NCBI RefSeq assembly: GCF_024628865.1
Contig: NZ_CP102384.1
Location: 1,871,001 to 1,935,000 of the forward strand
Direction of reading: 5' to 3'
Source of the DNA: Sphingopyxis sp. DBS4
Lineage (GTDB): Bacteria > Pseudomonadota > Alphaproteobacteria > Sphingomonadales > Sphingomonadaceae
DNA: 64,000 nucleotides
Numbering within the stretch: position 1 is the first letter of the stretch; each line of letters begins with the position of its first letter. The notes below the pieces were generated by a model that did not search any database, was not told where the DNA came from, and saw only the letters and a list, made by a program, of their open reading frames with translations. Below are positions 54,309-63,817 of the stretch, piece after piece. Position numbers and translations under genes: made by a program.

Positions 54309-55331
54309 CTACCAGCGGTTCGAGACCTTCTCGGCGAAGCCCGGCAGGTCGCGGACGATCAGCGCGGTGCCGTCGTCGAGGATCGCTCGGCCGGAGAAAT
54401 AGCCGAAGACCTGATCCTGCTCGGTCTGGACCATCCCGGCATCGACCTTCGCCCAGCGGTTGACCGCGGGCGCGAAATCCATCTCGAAGCGGCCGTCGTT
54501 ACTCGTAAAGCGCCACGGCGCGCTGTCGGGCGCGCCATTGGGCATATGGAAGGTCACCTGATCGAGCTTGTGCGCGCGGCCATCGACGAACAGCATATTC
54601 TCGCTCGCCGCCGAGGTGTCGCCAAAACCGTAGCCGATGTTGAAACCGAACGGGCGTCCGTCGACCAGCCCCGACGCCGATCCCCAATACCAGACATTGT
54701 CATAGGTCCAGACGCCGCGCCCCCAGTCGAGCACCGAAAAGCCAGTTTCCGGCACAAAATCATGCGATTCGAACCCGTTCTTCACACGCCCCTGCGCTGG
54801 CATGCAGTTGATCTTCTGGTTGTAGTAAAAGGCCTGCATATCGTCGGCGAAGGGCGTTGCGATCACCATCCGGTCCATCGCGGGCTGATCGAGCCAGATC
54901 TCGCCCGACAGCCCGCGACCGTCGTCGAAATCGGGCGCATGGACGGTCAGCCGCCGTCCGCCGGGCTCGTGCCGGAAAGCGAGTTCGAGCCCGCCCTGCG
55001 TTTGAACGATATCACCGCGATCGGCGCTCGGCGGCAGCGCCATGCCGCCCATCGGCTCCGCGACCAGCGCGCCGTGATTGACGAAGCTCCGCCCGCGCAA
55101 ATCCATCCACGACACGCCGAGAAAGCCGACATAGCCATTGTCGGCGACGGTCAATGCGAGCCCGAAATCGGCATCGAGCACGCAATAATAATCCCATTCC
55201 TTGATCCGCGCCGGATCGGCGGCAATCGCCGCGCGATCATAGCGGCGCACCTCGCGCGTCGCATAGCCGGGGTCGATCAGATGCCCGGCGGCATCGTGCA
55301 GCGGGCCCTCGCCCATAAGATGCTGCGCCAT
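54309..55331 (-). CDS. DUF2804 family protein
   Basis: 340-aa protein of the DUF2804 family, unknown activity. Typical segments: GEGPLHDAAGHLIDPGYATR, KEWDYYCVLDADFGLALTVAD, FYYNQKINCMPAQG, DWGRGVWTYDNVWYWGSASG, FGFNIGYGFGDTSAASEN. The fold is probably beta-rich (lipocalin-like in predictions of the family, by recollection). It starts 14 bases after the short-chain dehydrogenase stop; both separate rnhB from ccrM. Confidence 0.85.
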   Translation of the reverse strand: MAQHLMGEGPLHDAAGHLIDPGYATREVRRYDRAAIAADPARIKEWDYYCVLDADFGLALTVADNGYVGFLGVSWMDLRGRSFVNHGALVAEPMGGMALPPSADRGDIVQTQGGLELAFRHEPGGRRLTVHAPDFDDGRGLSGEIWLDQPAMDRMVIATPFADDMQAFYYNQKINCMPAQGRVKNGFESHDFVPETGFSVLDWGRGVWTYDNVWYWGSASGLVDGRPFGFNIGYGFGDTSAASENMLFVDGRAHKLDQVTFHMPNGAPDSAPWRFTSNDGRFEMDFAPAVNRWAKVDAGMVQTEQDQVFGYFSGRAILDDGTALIVRDLPGFAEKVSNRW

Positions 55332-55345
55332 CCCCCGCGTTCCTT

Positions 55346-56242
55346 TCACAGCCCCGGATCGACGCCGGTGAGGTCGATCGAGCGGTTCCACAGCTCGCGC
55401 GCCGGTTTCGGGTCGCGCGCCTTGCTGCTGGCGCGCGCCGGGCCCGACCGCCCCGATATTTCGCCCAGTCCTTGCGGCCCCAGATAATCGCCGCCCTGCA
55501 CATTCGGGCCGGTCGCCGCCTGCAACGTCGGCCACGCGCCCTGCGCCGCGCTGTTGAAGAAAGGCGTGGCAAGCGGCGTCATGCCGCGCAGCGGGAACGG
55601 CAGGTGCCGCGTGAGCTCGGTCAGCGCGACGCCCGGATGACAGCCGATCGCCTGCGTCGCGCGGCCCGCGGCGCTCAGCCGCCGGTCAAGCTCGAACATG
55701 AAGAGCAGGTTCGCGAGCTTGCTCGTCTGGTAACGCTGCCAGTGATGATAGCTGCGCTGCGCGCCAAGGTCGCTGTAATCCATCGTCCCGCCCTTGTGCG
55801 CGAGGCTGGCGGTGACGACGATGCGGTCGTCGACATGGCCGTGGACCAGCCCGGTGAAGGCGAAGGTGCCGAGGTGGTTGACCCCGAATTGCAGTTCATA
55901 CCCCTGCTTGGTCAGCGTCCGCGGCGGGATCATCACCCCGGCGTTGTTGATCAGTCCATCGATCCGCGGCCCCGCCAGCACCGTTTTCGCCGCCTCCTTC
56001 ACCTGATCGAGATCGGCGAGGTCGAGCGGCTGGAACGACAGGTCGGCGGCAGGCGTATCGGCGCGGATGCGGTCCATCGCCGCCTCGGCGCGGCCCGCGT
56101 CGCGGCAGGCGAGCACGACATGCGCGCCGCGCGCAGCCAGCAGCTTCGCCGCCTCGAAACCGATCCCGGCGTTGGCACCGGTGATCAGGAAGCGCCGTCC
56201 GGCCTGGGTTGCAACGTCATCGGCCGTGAATCCGCTGCGCAT
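55346..56242 (-). CDS. Short-chain dehydrogenase/reductase (retinol-dehydrogenase-like)
   Basis: 298-aa NAD(P) oxidoreductase: FLITGANAGIGFEAAKLLAARG (cofactor loop), LINNAGVMIPP, VVTASLAHKGG (Ser) and RYQTSKLANLLF (Tyr-x3-Lys). The arrangement is of WWOX/retinol-dehydrogenase-like SDRs acting on lipophilic alcohols or ketones. It lies 16 bases after rnhB on the same strand and before DUF2804, suggesting one transcript. Substrate unknown. Confidence 0.88.
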   Translation of the reverse strand: MRSGFTADDVATQAGRRFLITGANAGIGFEAAKLLAARGAHVVLACRDAGRAEAAMDRIRADTPAADLSFQPLDLADLDQVKEAAKTVLAGPRIDGLINNAGVMIPPRTLTKQGYELQFGVNHLGTFAFTGLVHGHVDDRIVVTASLAHKGGTMDYSDLGAQRSYHHWQRYQTSKLANLLFMFELDRRLSAAGRATQAIGCHPGVALTELTRHLPFPLRGMTPLATPFFNSAAQGAWPTLQAATGPNVQGGDYLGPQGLGEISGRSGPARASSKARDPKPARELWNRSIDLTGVDPGL

Positions 56243-56258
56243 CGCCCTCTCCCGTCCG

Positions 56259-56816
56259 TCAGATCAGCATAAGCTGCGCGACCGGCGCGAAGCTCGCGCG
56301 GTGGTGCGGCGTCGGCCCATGCTTGCGCAGCGCCGTCATATGTTCGGGCGTGCCATAGCCCATATTTCGTTCCCAGCCAAAGCCCGGATAGTCGCGCGAC
56401 ACGGCGACCATGAAACGGTCGCGATGCTCCTTGGCGATGATGCTCGCCGCCGAAATGCATGGGTGGAGCGCGTCGCCGCCGACGATCGCGCGCGCACGGT
56501 AGCGCCATTTCGGCAGGCGGTTGCCGTCGACCAGCACCTCGTGCGGGTCGAAGCCCAGCGCCTCGACCGCACGGGTCATCGCGAGGAAGGTCGCCTGCAA
56601 TATGTTGATGCGGTCGATCTCCGCGACGCTCGCCTCGCCGACACCCCAGCGGCAGCGTTCCTTGATCAGAATCTCCAGCTCGCCGCGGCGTTTCGCGGTC
56701 AGCTTCTTGCTGTCGTCGAGCCCGGCGATGCCGTCCTCGCACAGCAGCACCGCCGCCGCGACGACCGGTCCGGCGAGCGGCCCGCGCCCAGCTTCGTCGA
56801 CGCCGACGATCAGCAT
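56259..56816 (-). CDS. rnhB: Ribonuclease HII
   Basis: Removes ribonucleotides and RNA primers from DNA. The 185-aa protein starts [22 protein letters not shown] with the catalytic DE, continues [23 protein letters not shown] (Asp) and [11 protein letters not shown] (Asp), and ends [24 protein letters not shown]. In several alphaproteobacteria rnhB sits beside ccrM; here two genes intervene. Confidence 0.95.
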   Translation of the reverse strand: MLIVGVDEAGRGPLAGPVVAAAVLLCEDGIAGLDDSKKLTAKRRGELEILIKERCRWGVGEASVAEIDRINILQATFLAMTRAVEALGFDPHEVLVDGNRLPKWRYRARAIVGGDALHPCISAASIIAKEHRDRFMVAVSRDYPGFGWERNMGYGTPEHMTALRKHGPTPHHRASFAPVAQLMLI

Positions 56817-56818
56817 GG

Positions 56819-56955
56819 CCTCCCCTCCCGCAGGCGGGAGGGGCAGCGAGACTTGCGAGCTTGCTCGCTAGTCGCAGCGGGGTGGGTCATATCGGCGGCA
56901 GGAACTCGCTTCGCTCGCGCCCTCCCCCAGCCCCTCCCGCCTGCGGGAGGGGAGA
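56819..56955. repeat. Composite of two family D palindromes
   Basis: CCCCTCCCGCAGGCGGGAGG-type hairpins at 56819-56843 and 56931-56952 flank about 90 bases with a further small hairpin (GCGAGCTTGCTCGC, near 56856). They lie between rnhB and the ThiD-glyoxalase gene and resemble the palindrome at 42611. Confidence 0.75.
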
Positions 56956-58098
56956 TTATAGTCGCCACGGCGGGTATCTCCGATATTCGCCCGCCTGATA
57001 CAGGCATAACCGATTGCCCGCGGGATCGCTCAGCCGCGCCTCGCGCCAGCCCCATTCCTCGTCCTTCGGCATCTGCTCGAACTGCACGCCGCGCCGCGCG
57101 AGATAGGCGACCCAGGCATCGAGGGCACCGCTTTCCAGATAGGCCGTCGCGCCGCCCGCGACTCCATCGCCGACGTGGATCGACAGGGTCACGCCGTTCG
57201 TGGCCTCGAAGCGCGCATAACCATTGTCCGGACTATCGACGATCTGCGTCAGGCCGAGTTGCTTGTAGAACGCCACCGACGCCGCATAATCCGTGGCGGA
57301 CAGCGTGATCTGGTTCAGCGCCGGCCCGGTGAACAGTCCGTCGTTACGCACCGCCTGCTGTCCCATCGGGCCATGCCCGCTCCCCAGCCCCGGCGCGTCG
57401 AGCAGCGACAGCCGCACGAAATCGCGCGAGCGAGCGATCGCGGGTTCCAGTGGCATACCCTGCGCCAGCCCGGTCGCGATCGCACTCGCCAGCGTGCAGC
57501 CGGTGCCATGGCTATGCTTCGTGTCGATGCGCGGCGCTTCCCAGCGCGCGACCTCGCCCTCGCCCGTCTCGTATAATCGGTCGATCACCGTCTCGCCCTC
57601 GGCGTGGCCGCCCTTCACCAGCAGCGAGCAGCCGTGCGCGAGCACCGCTTCCTCGCCGCCGAGCGCCTCGAGTTCGAGCAGGTTCGGGGTCGCGACCATC
57701 GCGCGATTCAGCAGCGCGCGAAACGCCGCGATCGTCGCGGCATCGGCGAGCACCGATCCGCTCGTCGCGATCATCACCGGATCGAACACCACCGCGGCCT
57801 CGGCCAGATCCGGCCGCGTCAGCCGCTCGGCGACTGCTGCCGCGGTCTCGGCGCTGCCGATCATGCCGATCTTCACCGCGTCGACGCCGATATCCGACGC
57901 GACGCTGTCGATCTGCGCGACCACCATCTCGGTCGGGATCGCATGGACGCCCTGCACGCCGAGCGTATTCTGCGCGGTGATCGCGGTGATCGCGGTCATC
58001 GCGTGGCCGCCGAGCATCGTCACGGCCTTGATATCGGCCTGGATTCCCGCGCCGCCGCCACTGTCGGAGCCGGCGATGATCAGAACGCGTGCGGTCAA
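56956..58098 (-). CDS. thiD: ThiD (HMP/HMP-P kinase) fused to a glyoxalase/VOC domain
   Basis: 380-aa protein read in one frame without a stop. Residues 1-250 are ThiD, phosphorylating hydroxymethylpyrimidine in thiamine synthesis: AGSDSGGGAGIQADIKAV, TAQNTLGVQGVHAIP, FDPVMIATSG, LLVKGGH and DTKHSHGTGCTLASAIA. Residues 259-371 are a VOC domain: NQITLSATDYAASVAFYKQLGL, YARFEATNGVTLSIHV, REARLSDPAGNRLCLYQAG. The start is TTG 58098, overlapping the DUF1272 stop (TTGA). Such a fusion is unusual; a missing stop cannot be excluded. No TPP riboswitch was seen. Confidence 0.85.
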   Translation of the reverse strand: MTARVLIIAGSDSGGGAGIQADIKAVTMLGGHAMTAITAITAQNTLGVQGVHAIPTEMVVAQIDSVASDIGVDAVKIGMIGSAETAAAVAERLTRPDLAEAAVVFDPVMIATSGSVLADAATIAAFRALLNRAMVATPNLLELEALGGEEAVLAHGCSLLVKGGHAEGETVIDRLYETGEGEVARWEAPRIDTKHSHGTGCTLASAIATGLAQGMPLEPAIARSRDFVRLSLLDAPGLGSGHGPMGQQAVRNDGLFTGPALNQITLSATDYAASVAFYKQLGLTQIVDSPDNGYARFEATNGVTLSIHVGDGVAGGATAYLESGALDAWVAYLARRGVQFEQMPKDEEWGWREARLSDPAGNRLCLYQAGEYRRYPPWRL

Positions 58099-58319
58099 CG
58101 CTTGAACTTTCGCTCCGTCGAAGCCGGGAATTTGTGCAGCGCCGCACCCTCGCGCAGCGGCCGGTCGAGCAGGTCGCCGCCACAATTGGGGCAGCGCTCG
58201 TCGAGCTTGTCGGCGCAGGTCGCGCAGAAGGTGCACTCGAACGAGCAGATGAACGCGCCGTGGATGTCGGCGGGCAGATCGCGTCCGCAGCGTTCGCAAT
58301 CGGGTCGCATTTCAAGCAT
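58095..58319 (-). CDS. DUF1272 small zinc-ribbon-like protein
   Basis: 74-aa protein with eight cysteines in pairs: DCERCGRDL, ICSFECTFCATCADKL and RCPNCGGDLL, an obvious metal-binding pattern. It matches DUF1272 (start MLEMRPDCE). It is coupled to thiD by overlap. The cellular role of the family is unknown. Confidence 0.85.
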   Translation of the reverse strand: MLEMRPDCERCGRDLPADIHGAFICSFECTFCATCADKLDERCPNCGGDLLDRPLREGAALHKFPASTERKFKR

Positions 58320-58377
58320 TTCAAAACTTCCTTCAAAATCGGTGGTGAGGCCGTTCGGCTTCCGAAAATCTTCCCTG

Positions 58378-58459
58378 TCTCGTCACCCCGGACTTGATCC
58401 GGGGTCCCGCTCAGCGACGCCGGAAAGCGGGACCCCGGATCAAGTCCGGGGTGACGAGA
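58378..58459. repeat. Palindromic repeat, family F, perfect 34-bp arms
   Basis: TCTCGTCACCCCGGACTTGA... (58378-58411) is the exact reverse complement of 58426-58459, with a 14-base centre. It is the longest perfect palindrome in the window. It lies between glmM and DUF1272. Confidence 0.95.
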
Positions 58460-58513
58460 GGATAATCACGCCTTGCTCTTCAACTTTCAATCCGTTCGTG
58501 TCGGGAGAGGTCT

Positions 58514-59854
58514 TCAATTCGCCGCCGCGACGCGCACCGCGTCGCAGATCATGTCGACCACCTGTTGGACCTGCCCGGCATCGTCGCCTTCGGCCATCAC
58601 CCGGATCACGGGTTCGGTGCCCGAGGCACGGATGACGAGACGGCCGCGGCCGTTCAGTGCCGCTTCGCCCTCGGCGATCGCCGCCTGGACGTCGCCATTC
58701 TCGAGCGGCTTGCCGCCCGCGAAGCGGACATTCTTCAAAAGCTGCGGCACCGGATCGAACTGGTGCAGCAATTCGCTCGCGGGCTTTTCCGACCGCACCA
58801 GCTCGGCGAGCACCTGCAGCGCCGCGAGCGTGCCATCGCCGGTCGTCGCATGATCCGACAGGATCATATGCCCCGACTGCTCGCCGCCGACGTTGAACCC
58901 GCCGCTCTTCATCCGCTCGAGAACATAGCGGTCGCCGACCTTGGTGCGTTCGAGCCGCAGCCCCTCGCCCTCCAGAAAGCGTTCGAGCCCCAGGTTCGAC
59001 ATCACCGTCGCGACGATCCCGCCGCCTTTCAGCAGCCCCTGCCGTGCCCAGCTCGCGCCGATCAGCCCCATGATCTGGTCGCCGTCGACGATCGCGCCCT
59101 TTTCATCGACGACGATCAGCCGGTCGGCGTCGCCGTCGAGCGCGACGCCGATGTCGGCACCGCTCGCGACCACGGTTTCCTGCAGCAGGCCGGGCGCGGT
59201 CGAGCCGCAGCGGTCGTTGATGTTGACGCCATTGGGCTCGACCCCGATCGCGACGACGTCGGCCCCCAATTCCCAGAATACGGTCGGCGCGCTGTTATAG
59301 GCGGCGCCGTTGGCGCAATCGAGCACGATCCTGAGGCCGTCGAGCCGGACCGATTCGGGCAGGCTCTGCTTCACGTCGTGGATATAGCGGCCGCGCGCGT
59401 CCTCGATACGCTTCGCGCGGCCGACATGCGCAGGCTGGGCGAGCGCCGGCTCCTGCGTCAGCCGCTGCTCGATCTGCGCCTCGTCCTCGTCGGACAATTT
59501 ATAGCCGTCGGGGCCGAATAATTTGATGCCGTTGTCGGCATAGGGATTGTGGCTCGCCGAGATCATGACGCCGAGGTCGGCGCGCATCGATCGCGTCAGC
59601 ATCGCGACCGCCGGGGTCGGCATCGGCCCGACCTGCACCACGTCCATGCCGACGCTGGTGAAGCCCGCGACGAGCGCATTTTCGAGCATATAGCCCGACA
59701 ATCGCGTATCCTTGCCGATCACGACGCGATGCTTGTGGGCGCCGCGCAGGAAATGCGCGCCCGCCGCCATGCCGACGCGCATCGCGACCTCCGCGGTCAT
59801 CGGAACCTGATTGGTCAGTCCGCGAATCCCGTCGGTTCCGAAAAACTTGCGCAT
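58514..59854 (-). CDS. glmM: Phosphoglucosamine mutase
   Basis: Converts glucosamine-6-phosphate to the 1-phosphate, between GlmS and GlmU. The 446-aa protein starts [15 protein letters not shown]; the phosphoserine loop is [17 protein letters not shown]; metal site [16 protein letters not shown]; sugar loop GGEQSGHMI; phosphate loop [15 protein letters not shown] 59854 is chosen because the frame upstream lacks family similarity. Confidence 0.96.
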   Translation of the reverse strand: MRKFFGTDGIRGLTNQVPMTAEVAMRVGMAAGAHFLRGAHKHRVVIGKDTRLSGYMLENALVAGFTSVGMDVVQVGPMPTPAVAMLTRSMRADLGVMISASHNPYADNGIKLFGPDGYKLSDEDEAQIEQRLTQEPALAQPAHVGRAKRIEDARGRYIHDVKQSLPESVRLDGLRIVLDCANGAAYNSAPTVFWELGADVVAIGVEPNGVNINDRCGSTAPGLLQETVVASGADIGVALDGDADRLIVVDEKGAIVDGDQIMGLIGASWARQGLLKGGGIVATVMSNLGLERFLEGEGLRLERTKVGDRYVLERMKSGGFNVGGEQSGHMILSDHATTGDGTLAALQVLAELVRSEKPASELLHQFDPVPQLLKNVRFAGGKPLENGDVQAAIAEGEAALNGRGRLVIRASGTEPVIRVMAEGDDAGQVQQVVDMICDAVRVAAAN

Positions 59855-59973
59855 GCCACCTCTGCTACTTAATCCGGGTCGCAGGACAAGAGCCGACCCC
59901 GGCATATAGGGAGGCCCTAGGTCACCCGTTTTTGCTTGGCAAGCTGGGCTCTCTTCCTTTGGGGGATTTGAAC

Positions 59974-61221
59974 TTGAAATCGGCATGGATCATCCTTTCG
60001 GCGCTGGTCGCCGGCATGTTGCTCGGGATCGGGATCGAGATAGCCTCTCCCGACACCGGCACCGCCTCGCTGCCCTTCATCGAACCGGTGGGTATCCTGT
60101 GGCTGAACGCGCTCAAGATGACGATCGTCCCGCTCGTCGTCGCGTTGCTCGTCACCGGCATCACCGCCACCGCCGACGCCGCGCGCGCGGGCAAGCTCGC
60201 GGGGCGCGCGGTCGCGACCTTCATCGGCGCCAATATTCTCGCCGGACTGATGACGCTGCTGCTGCTGCCGCTTCTCCTGAAGCTCTTTCCGCTTTCGTCC
60301 GCCGCCGCCGAAGGGCTGCGCCACGGGCTCGGCGGAACCCCCGGAACGGGGGCGTCGCCGAGCTTCGCCGACTTCCTGCTGTCACTCATCCCGACCAATC
60401 CGATCGCCGCTGCGGCGGAAACCGCGATCCTGCCGCTGATCGTCTTCACCACCATCTTCGCTTTCGCGATTACCCGCGTCGGCGCCGCCGAGCGCGCGAT
60501 CCTGTCAGGCCTGTTCAAGGCGCTCGGCGACGCGATGCTCGTTGTCATCGGCTGGGTTCTCGCGCTCGCGCCGATCGGCGTCTTTGCCCTGGGCTATGCG
60601 CTTGCGGTCAAGGCCGGGGTCTCGGCCTTCGGCGGTCTGCTCCATTATGTGCTGATGCTCTCGGCGATCGGCGCCGCGACGATCCTGCTCGGCCTGCTGC
60701 TCGCGGTGCTCGTCGCCGGCATTCCCCTGCCACGCTTCCTCCGCGCGATGGTACCGCCCTTCGCGGTGGCGCTCAGCACCCAAAGCTCGCTCGCCAGCCT
60801 GCCCGCGATGCTGCGCGCGACCGCCGACCTCGGTGTCGATCCGAAAAAGGCCGACGTCGTGCTGCCGCTCGCGGTCGCGCTGTTCCGCTTCACCAGCCCG
60901 GCGATGAACCTCGCGGTGGTCGTCTATGTCGCGTGGCTGTTCGGCATTTCGCTGTCGCCATGGGCGCTGGCGGTCGGCCTCGCGGTCGCGCTGGCGGCGG
61001 CGCTCTCTTCGGTCAGCCTGCCCGGCTCGATCAGCTTCGTCACCTCGATCGCGCCGATCGCGATCGCGATGGGGGTGCCCGTCGCGCCGCTGGGGCTACT
61101 CGTCGCGGTTGAAACTTTTCCGGACATCTTCCGCACGATCGGCAATGTTATCGCTGACGTCGCCGCCACCAAATTCGCCGCCGATGGAGTCGACAGCGAC
61201 AGCAAAGGAGAAACGCCGTGA
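59974..61221 (+). CDS. Dicarboxylate/amino acid:cation symporter (second DAACS member)
   Basis: 415-aa inner-membrane carrier. Family segments: [54 protein letters not shown] and [21 protein letters not shown]; it keeps the serine-rich hairpin but has diverged from DctA at 710, lacking SFNLDGT. It is closer to the GltP/YhjX-like branch, so glutamate or another anion is as likely as succinate. TTG 59974 is preferred, seven bases after GGGGGA; TTG 59968 is possible. The stop overlaps the next gene (GTGA). Confidence 0.85.
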   Translation: MKSAWIILSALVAGMLLGIGIEIASPDTGTASLPFIEPVGILWLNALKMTIVPLVVALLVTGITATADAARAGKLAGRAVATFIGANILAGLMTLLLLPLLLKLFPLSSAAAEGLRHGLGGTPGTGASPSFADFLLSLIPTNPIAAAAETAILPLIVFTTIFAFAITRVGAAERAILSGLFKALGDAMLVVIGWVLALAPIGVFALGYALAVKAGVSAFGGLLHYVLMLSAIGAATILLGLLLAVLVAGIPLPRFLRAMVPPFAVALSTQSSLASLPAMLRATADLGVDPKKADVVLPLAVALFRFTSPAMNLAVVVYVAWLFGISLSPWALAVGLAVALAAALSSVSLPGSISFVTSIAPIAIAMGVPVAPLGLLVAVETFPDIFRTIGNVIADVAATKFAADGVDSDSKGETP

Positions 61222-62213
61222 AATATCGTAAACTGGGCCAGGGTCTCGAAGTTTCCGCGATCGGCATCGGCTGCATGCCGATGATCAAGGGCGGCAATAT
61301 CCTCTATGGCGAGGCAGCCGACCTCGATGAATCGACGCGGACCATCCACCGCGCGATCGACCTGGGCGTCACCTTCTTCGACACCGCCGAAATCTATGGC
61401 CCGTTCAGCAACGAGGAATTGCTCGGCGAAGCGATCCGCGGCAAGCGCGAGGGGCTGGTGATCGCCACCAAATTCGGCTTCAAATTCGACGGCAAGCAGA
61501 TCGTCGGGGTCGACGGCTCGCCCGAAAATGCCCGCCGCGCGTGCGAAGGTTCGCTCCGGCGGCTCGGCATCGACACGATCGACCTCTTCTACCAGCATCG
61601 CGTCGATCCCTCGGTGCCGATCGAGGATACGGTCGGCGCGATGATGGAGCTCGTCAAGGAAGGCAAGGTTCGCCACATCGCGCTGTCCGAGGCCGGCCCC
61701 GAAACGCTGCGCCGCGCCGCCAAGGCGGCGCCGATCACCGCCTTGCAGAGCGAATATTCGATCTGGGAGCGCGAGGTCGAGGCAGAGATCCTGCCCGTCT
61801 GCCGCGAGCACGGCATCGGCTTCGTCCCCTATTCGCCGCTCGGCCGCGGCTTCCTCGCCGGCGCCGTGCGCAGCCGCGACGAACTGCCGGAAAACGACTG
61901 GCGCCGAAACGACCCGCGTTATTCGGATGAGAATCTGCCCGCCAACCTCGCGATCGTCGACGCGATCGCCGGGGTCGCTGCAAAACATGGCGTCTCGAAC
62001 GCGCAGGTCGCGCTCGCCTGGCTGCTCGCGCAGGGGGACGACATCGTGCCGATCCCCGGCACCAAGCGTCGCGCGACGATGGAGGACAGCGTCGCCGCCG
62101 CCGACCTCACCCTGACCGCCGACGACCTCGCCGCGATCGAAGCCGCCGCGCCGGTGGGCGGGACGAGCGGTCCGCGCTATGGCGAGATGGGAATGCGGAT
62201 GGTGCGGCTGTAG
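61218..62213 (+). CDS. Aldo/keto reductase
   Basis: 331-aa NADPH-dependent AKR, GTG start overlapping the symporter stop. Catalytic residues: Asp and Tyr in TFFDTAEIYGPFSNEELLG, Lys in LVIATKFGFKF, His in LFYQHRVDP. The C-terminal DDIVPIPGTKRRATMEDS is the cofactor-binding part. The pattern resembles AKR13-type reductases of reactive aldehydes or quinones. Coupling to the symporter suggests action on the imported compound, but that is inference. Confidence 0.9.
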   Translation: MKYRKLGQGLEVSAIGIGCMPMIKGGNILYGEAADLDESTRTIHRAIDLGVTFFDTAEIYGPFSNEELLGEAIRGKREGLVIATKFGFKFDGKQIVGVDGSPENARRACEGSLRRLGIDTIDLFYQHRVDPSVPIEDTVGAMMELVKEGKVRHIALSEAGPETLRRAAKAAPITALQSEYSIWEREVEAEILPVCREHGIGFVPYSPLGRGFLAGAVRSRDELPENDWRRNDPRYSDENLPANLAIVDAIAGVAAKHGVSNAQVALAWLLAQGDDIVPIPGTKRRATMEDSVAAADLTLTADDLAAIEAAAPVGGTSGPRYGEMGMRMVRL

Positions 62214-62245
62214 GGCTTCCGGGTTTCGACCGGGAGCGGACAGAT

Positions 62246-62383
62246 ATCCTCCCCGTGGCCAAAGGCCATGGGGAGGGGGACCGCTCGCGAAGCGAGTGGT
62301 GGAGGGGCTGCGACGCCGCGCCATGGCCCCTCCGTCAGCCCTGCGGGCTGCCACCTCCCCATGGCTTCGCCACAGGGAGGATT
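62246..62383. repeat. Composite hairpin repeat, family G
   Basis: CTCCCCGTGGCC and GGCCATGGGGAG form a hairpin at 62248-62275. Further hairpins follow (CTCGCGAAGCGAG near 62284; CCTCCCCATGG...GGGAGG to 62383), so the outer ends also pair. It lies between convergent genes. Confidence 0.7.
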
Positions 62384-62411
62384 TATGGCCACTTCCCACC
62401 CCAAAGCCGCC

Positions 62412-62960
62412 CTACCCCCTCCGGTCCAACCGCTCGCATAGTTCCTCGACCTTATCCCGAAGCTCGTGAAACCGCATCTGATCAAGCTTTTCGTGCAGCC
62501 GCATGATCTCCAGCTCGGCGCGCAGGTTGATTTCATAATCCAGTTTCTCGGTCAGCCGGTCCTTCGCGGCCTGCCGGTTCTGGCTCATCATGATCACCGG
62601 CGCCTGGATCGCAGCGAGCATCGACAGCATCAGGTTGAGGAAGATGAAGGGAAACGGGTCGAAGCTGAGCCCCAAACCCTCGAGCGCCTTCGAATTGATC
62701 AGCATCCACACGAACAGCACGATCGCAAAGCCGATGATGAACCCCCACGAACCGCCGATCGCCGCGACACGGTCGGCCAGCCGTTCGCCGAAGCTCGTCT
62801 GCGACGGATCGTCGTCGTCATCGCCGCCATCCGGGCTGCGGCTCGTCGGCGCGCGTTCGGCGATCGCAAGAATGACGCGCTGCTCGCCCCCGTCGAGTTG
62901 GTCGTAAGCGCGGCCGAGCAGGCGCAGCGACAGGTCCGCGACTTTTTCCTCTTGATTCAT
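62412..62960 (-). CDS. DUF1003 family membrane protein
   Basis: 182-aa protein. An N-terminal soluble part with an acidic run (GGDDDDDPS) precedes two transmembrane helices (IGGSWGFIIGFAIVLFVWM; PFPFIFLNLMLSMLAAIQAPVIMMSQNRQ) and a C-terminal coiled coil (LTEKLDYEINLRAELEIMRLH broken across about 135-175). This is the DUF1003 pattern; function unknown. It ends near a repeat and starts six bases after the NnrU gene stop, so they are co-transcribed. Confidence 0.88.
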   Translation of the reverse strand: MNQEEKVADLSLRLLGRAYDQLDGGEQRVILAIAERAPTSRSPDGGDDDDDPSQTSFGERLADRVAAIGGSWGFIIGFAIVLFVWMLINSKALEGLGLSFDPFPFIFLNLMLSMLAAIQAPVIMMSQNRQAAKDRLTEKLDYEINLRAELEIMRLHEKLDQMRFHELRDKVEELCERLDRRG

Positions 62961-62966
62961 CGCGCC

Positions 62967-63668
62967 CTATCCCACCCAGCGCCAGATCCCCGCGACCATA
63001 TAACCGAGCGCACCATGCGCCCAGGTCGCGGCGAGCCACAGCACTATTCCGCCAAACAAGGCATGTCCGCGCGGGATGGTGTCGCCCCATGGGGTAGTGC
63101 CCGCGACCTGCCGGGCGAAGGGAATGAAGCTCGTCCGCGCGGCCCAGTGCCGCCACGCATCGCCCATCAGACGCGCTTTCTTCGCGTCCTGCCCCGCCGA
63201 TCCGACGAGCGCGAGAAAGGCGATGATCGCTGACAGCGCAATCTGACCCGGCGTCGGCATCACCAGCCCATGCGCGAGCGCCCAGAGCGCAAAGCCCCAC
63301 ATCATCGGGTGGCGGGTGATCGCGAAGACCCCGCGCGGCGCGCCCTGCGCGCTCGCCGCCGCGCCCGGCGCGGGCAGCGCGGGATTGCCGATCAGCGACC
63401 CCATGAACAGGATGCTCGCGAGTAGCACGAGCAGCGAAGCGACCGCCCACAAGGGATCGCCGGCGGTCCACAGCGGCGGCTCGGGCGGCAGGCCGCGAAA
63501 CGCCTGCACCATCAGGATGAAGGTCGCGATCGCGACGACCGAATAGACGATCAGGAATCCGCGCTCGCCGAGCCCTCGCGCCAGCCCGTCGCGCAGCGGA
63601 TGCGACAAGGCGAAATGCGTGCCGACGAACAGCGCGCCGGTCGCGATCAGAAGCGAAATGGGCTGCAT
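62967..63668 (-). CDS. NnrU family membrane protein
   Basis: 233-aa protein with about six hydrophobic segments. NnrU/isoprenylcysteine-methyltransferase-like marks: HFALSHPLRDGLARGLGERGF, GVFAITRHPMMWGFALWALAHGLV (the RHPMxWG motif) and GDTIPRGHALFGGIVLWL. The family was named from a nitrite-reductase region in Rhodobacter, but its members have varied contexts and no denitrification genes are in this window. Confidence 0.85.
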   Translation of the reverse strand: MQPISLLIATGALFVGTHFALSHPLRDGLARGLGERGFLIVYSVVAIATFILMVQAFRGLPPEPPLWTAGDPLWAVASLLVLLASILFMGSLIGNPALPAPGAAASAQGAPRGVFAITRHPMMWGFALWALAHGLVMPTPGQIALSAIIAFLALVGSAGQDAKKARLMGDAWRHWAARTSFIPFARQVAGTTPWGDTIPRGHALFGGIVLWLAATWAHGALGYMVAGIWRWVG

Positions 63669-63705
63669 CGGAGTCCTCTCCTCCCAGCGCCGCCGTCCAT
63701 TTCCT

Positions 63706-63783
63706 TGTCATCCCGGCGAAGACCGGGATCTCACCCGAGCGTAATATCGCTAGGTCGAGATCCCGGCCTTCGCCGGGATGACG
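63706..63783. repeat. 78-bp palindromic repeat, family A copy 4
   Basis: The same design and exact length as copies at 19145, 39741 and 51581, with two substitutions in the left arm (TGTCATCCCGGCGAAGACCG). It lies between the NnrU start and the amidohydrolase stop. Confidence 0.85.
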
Positions 63784-63817
63784 AAATGGGAAAAACAAAC
63801 GCTGCCATCACCTGTAA

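Noticed and set aside
58320..58513. TPP riboswitch upstream of thiD
   Set aside because: The conserved thi-box core could not be found; the region is dominated by the 82-bp palindrome and lies before DUF1272.
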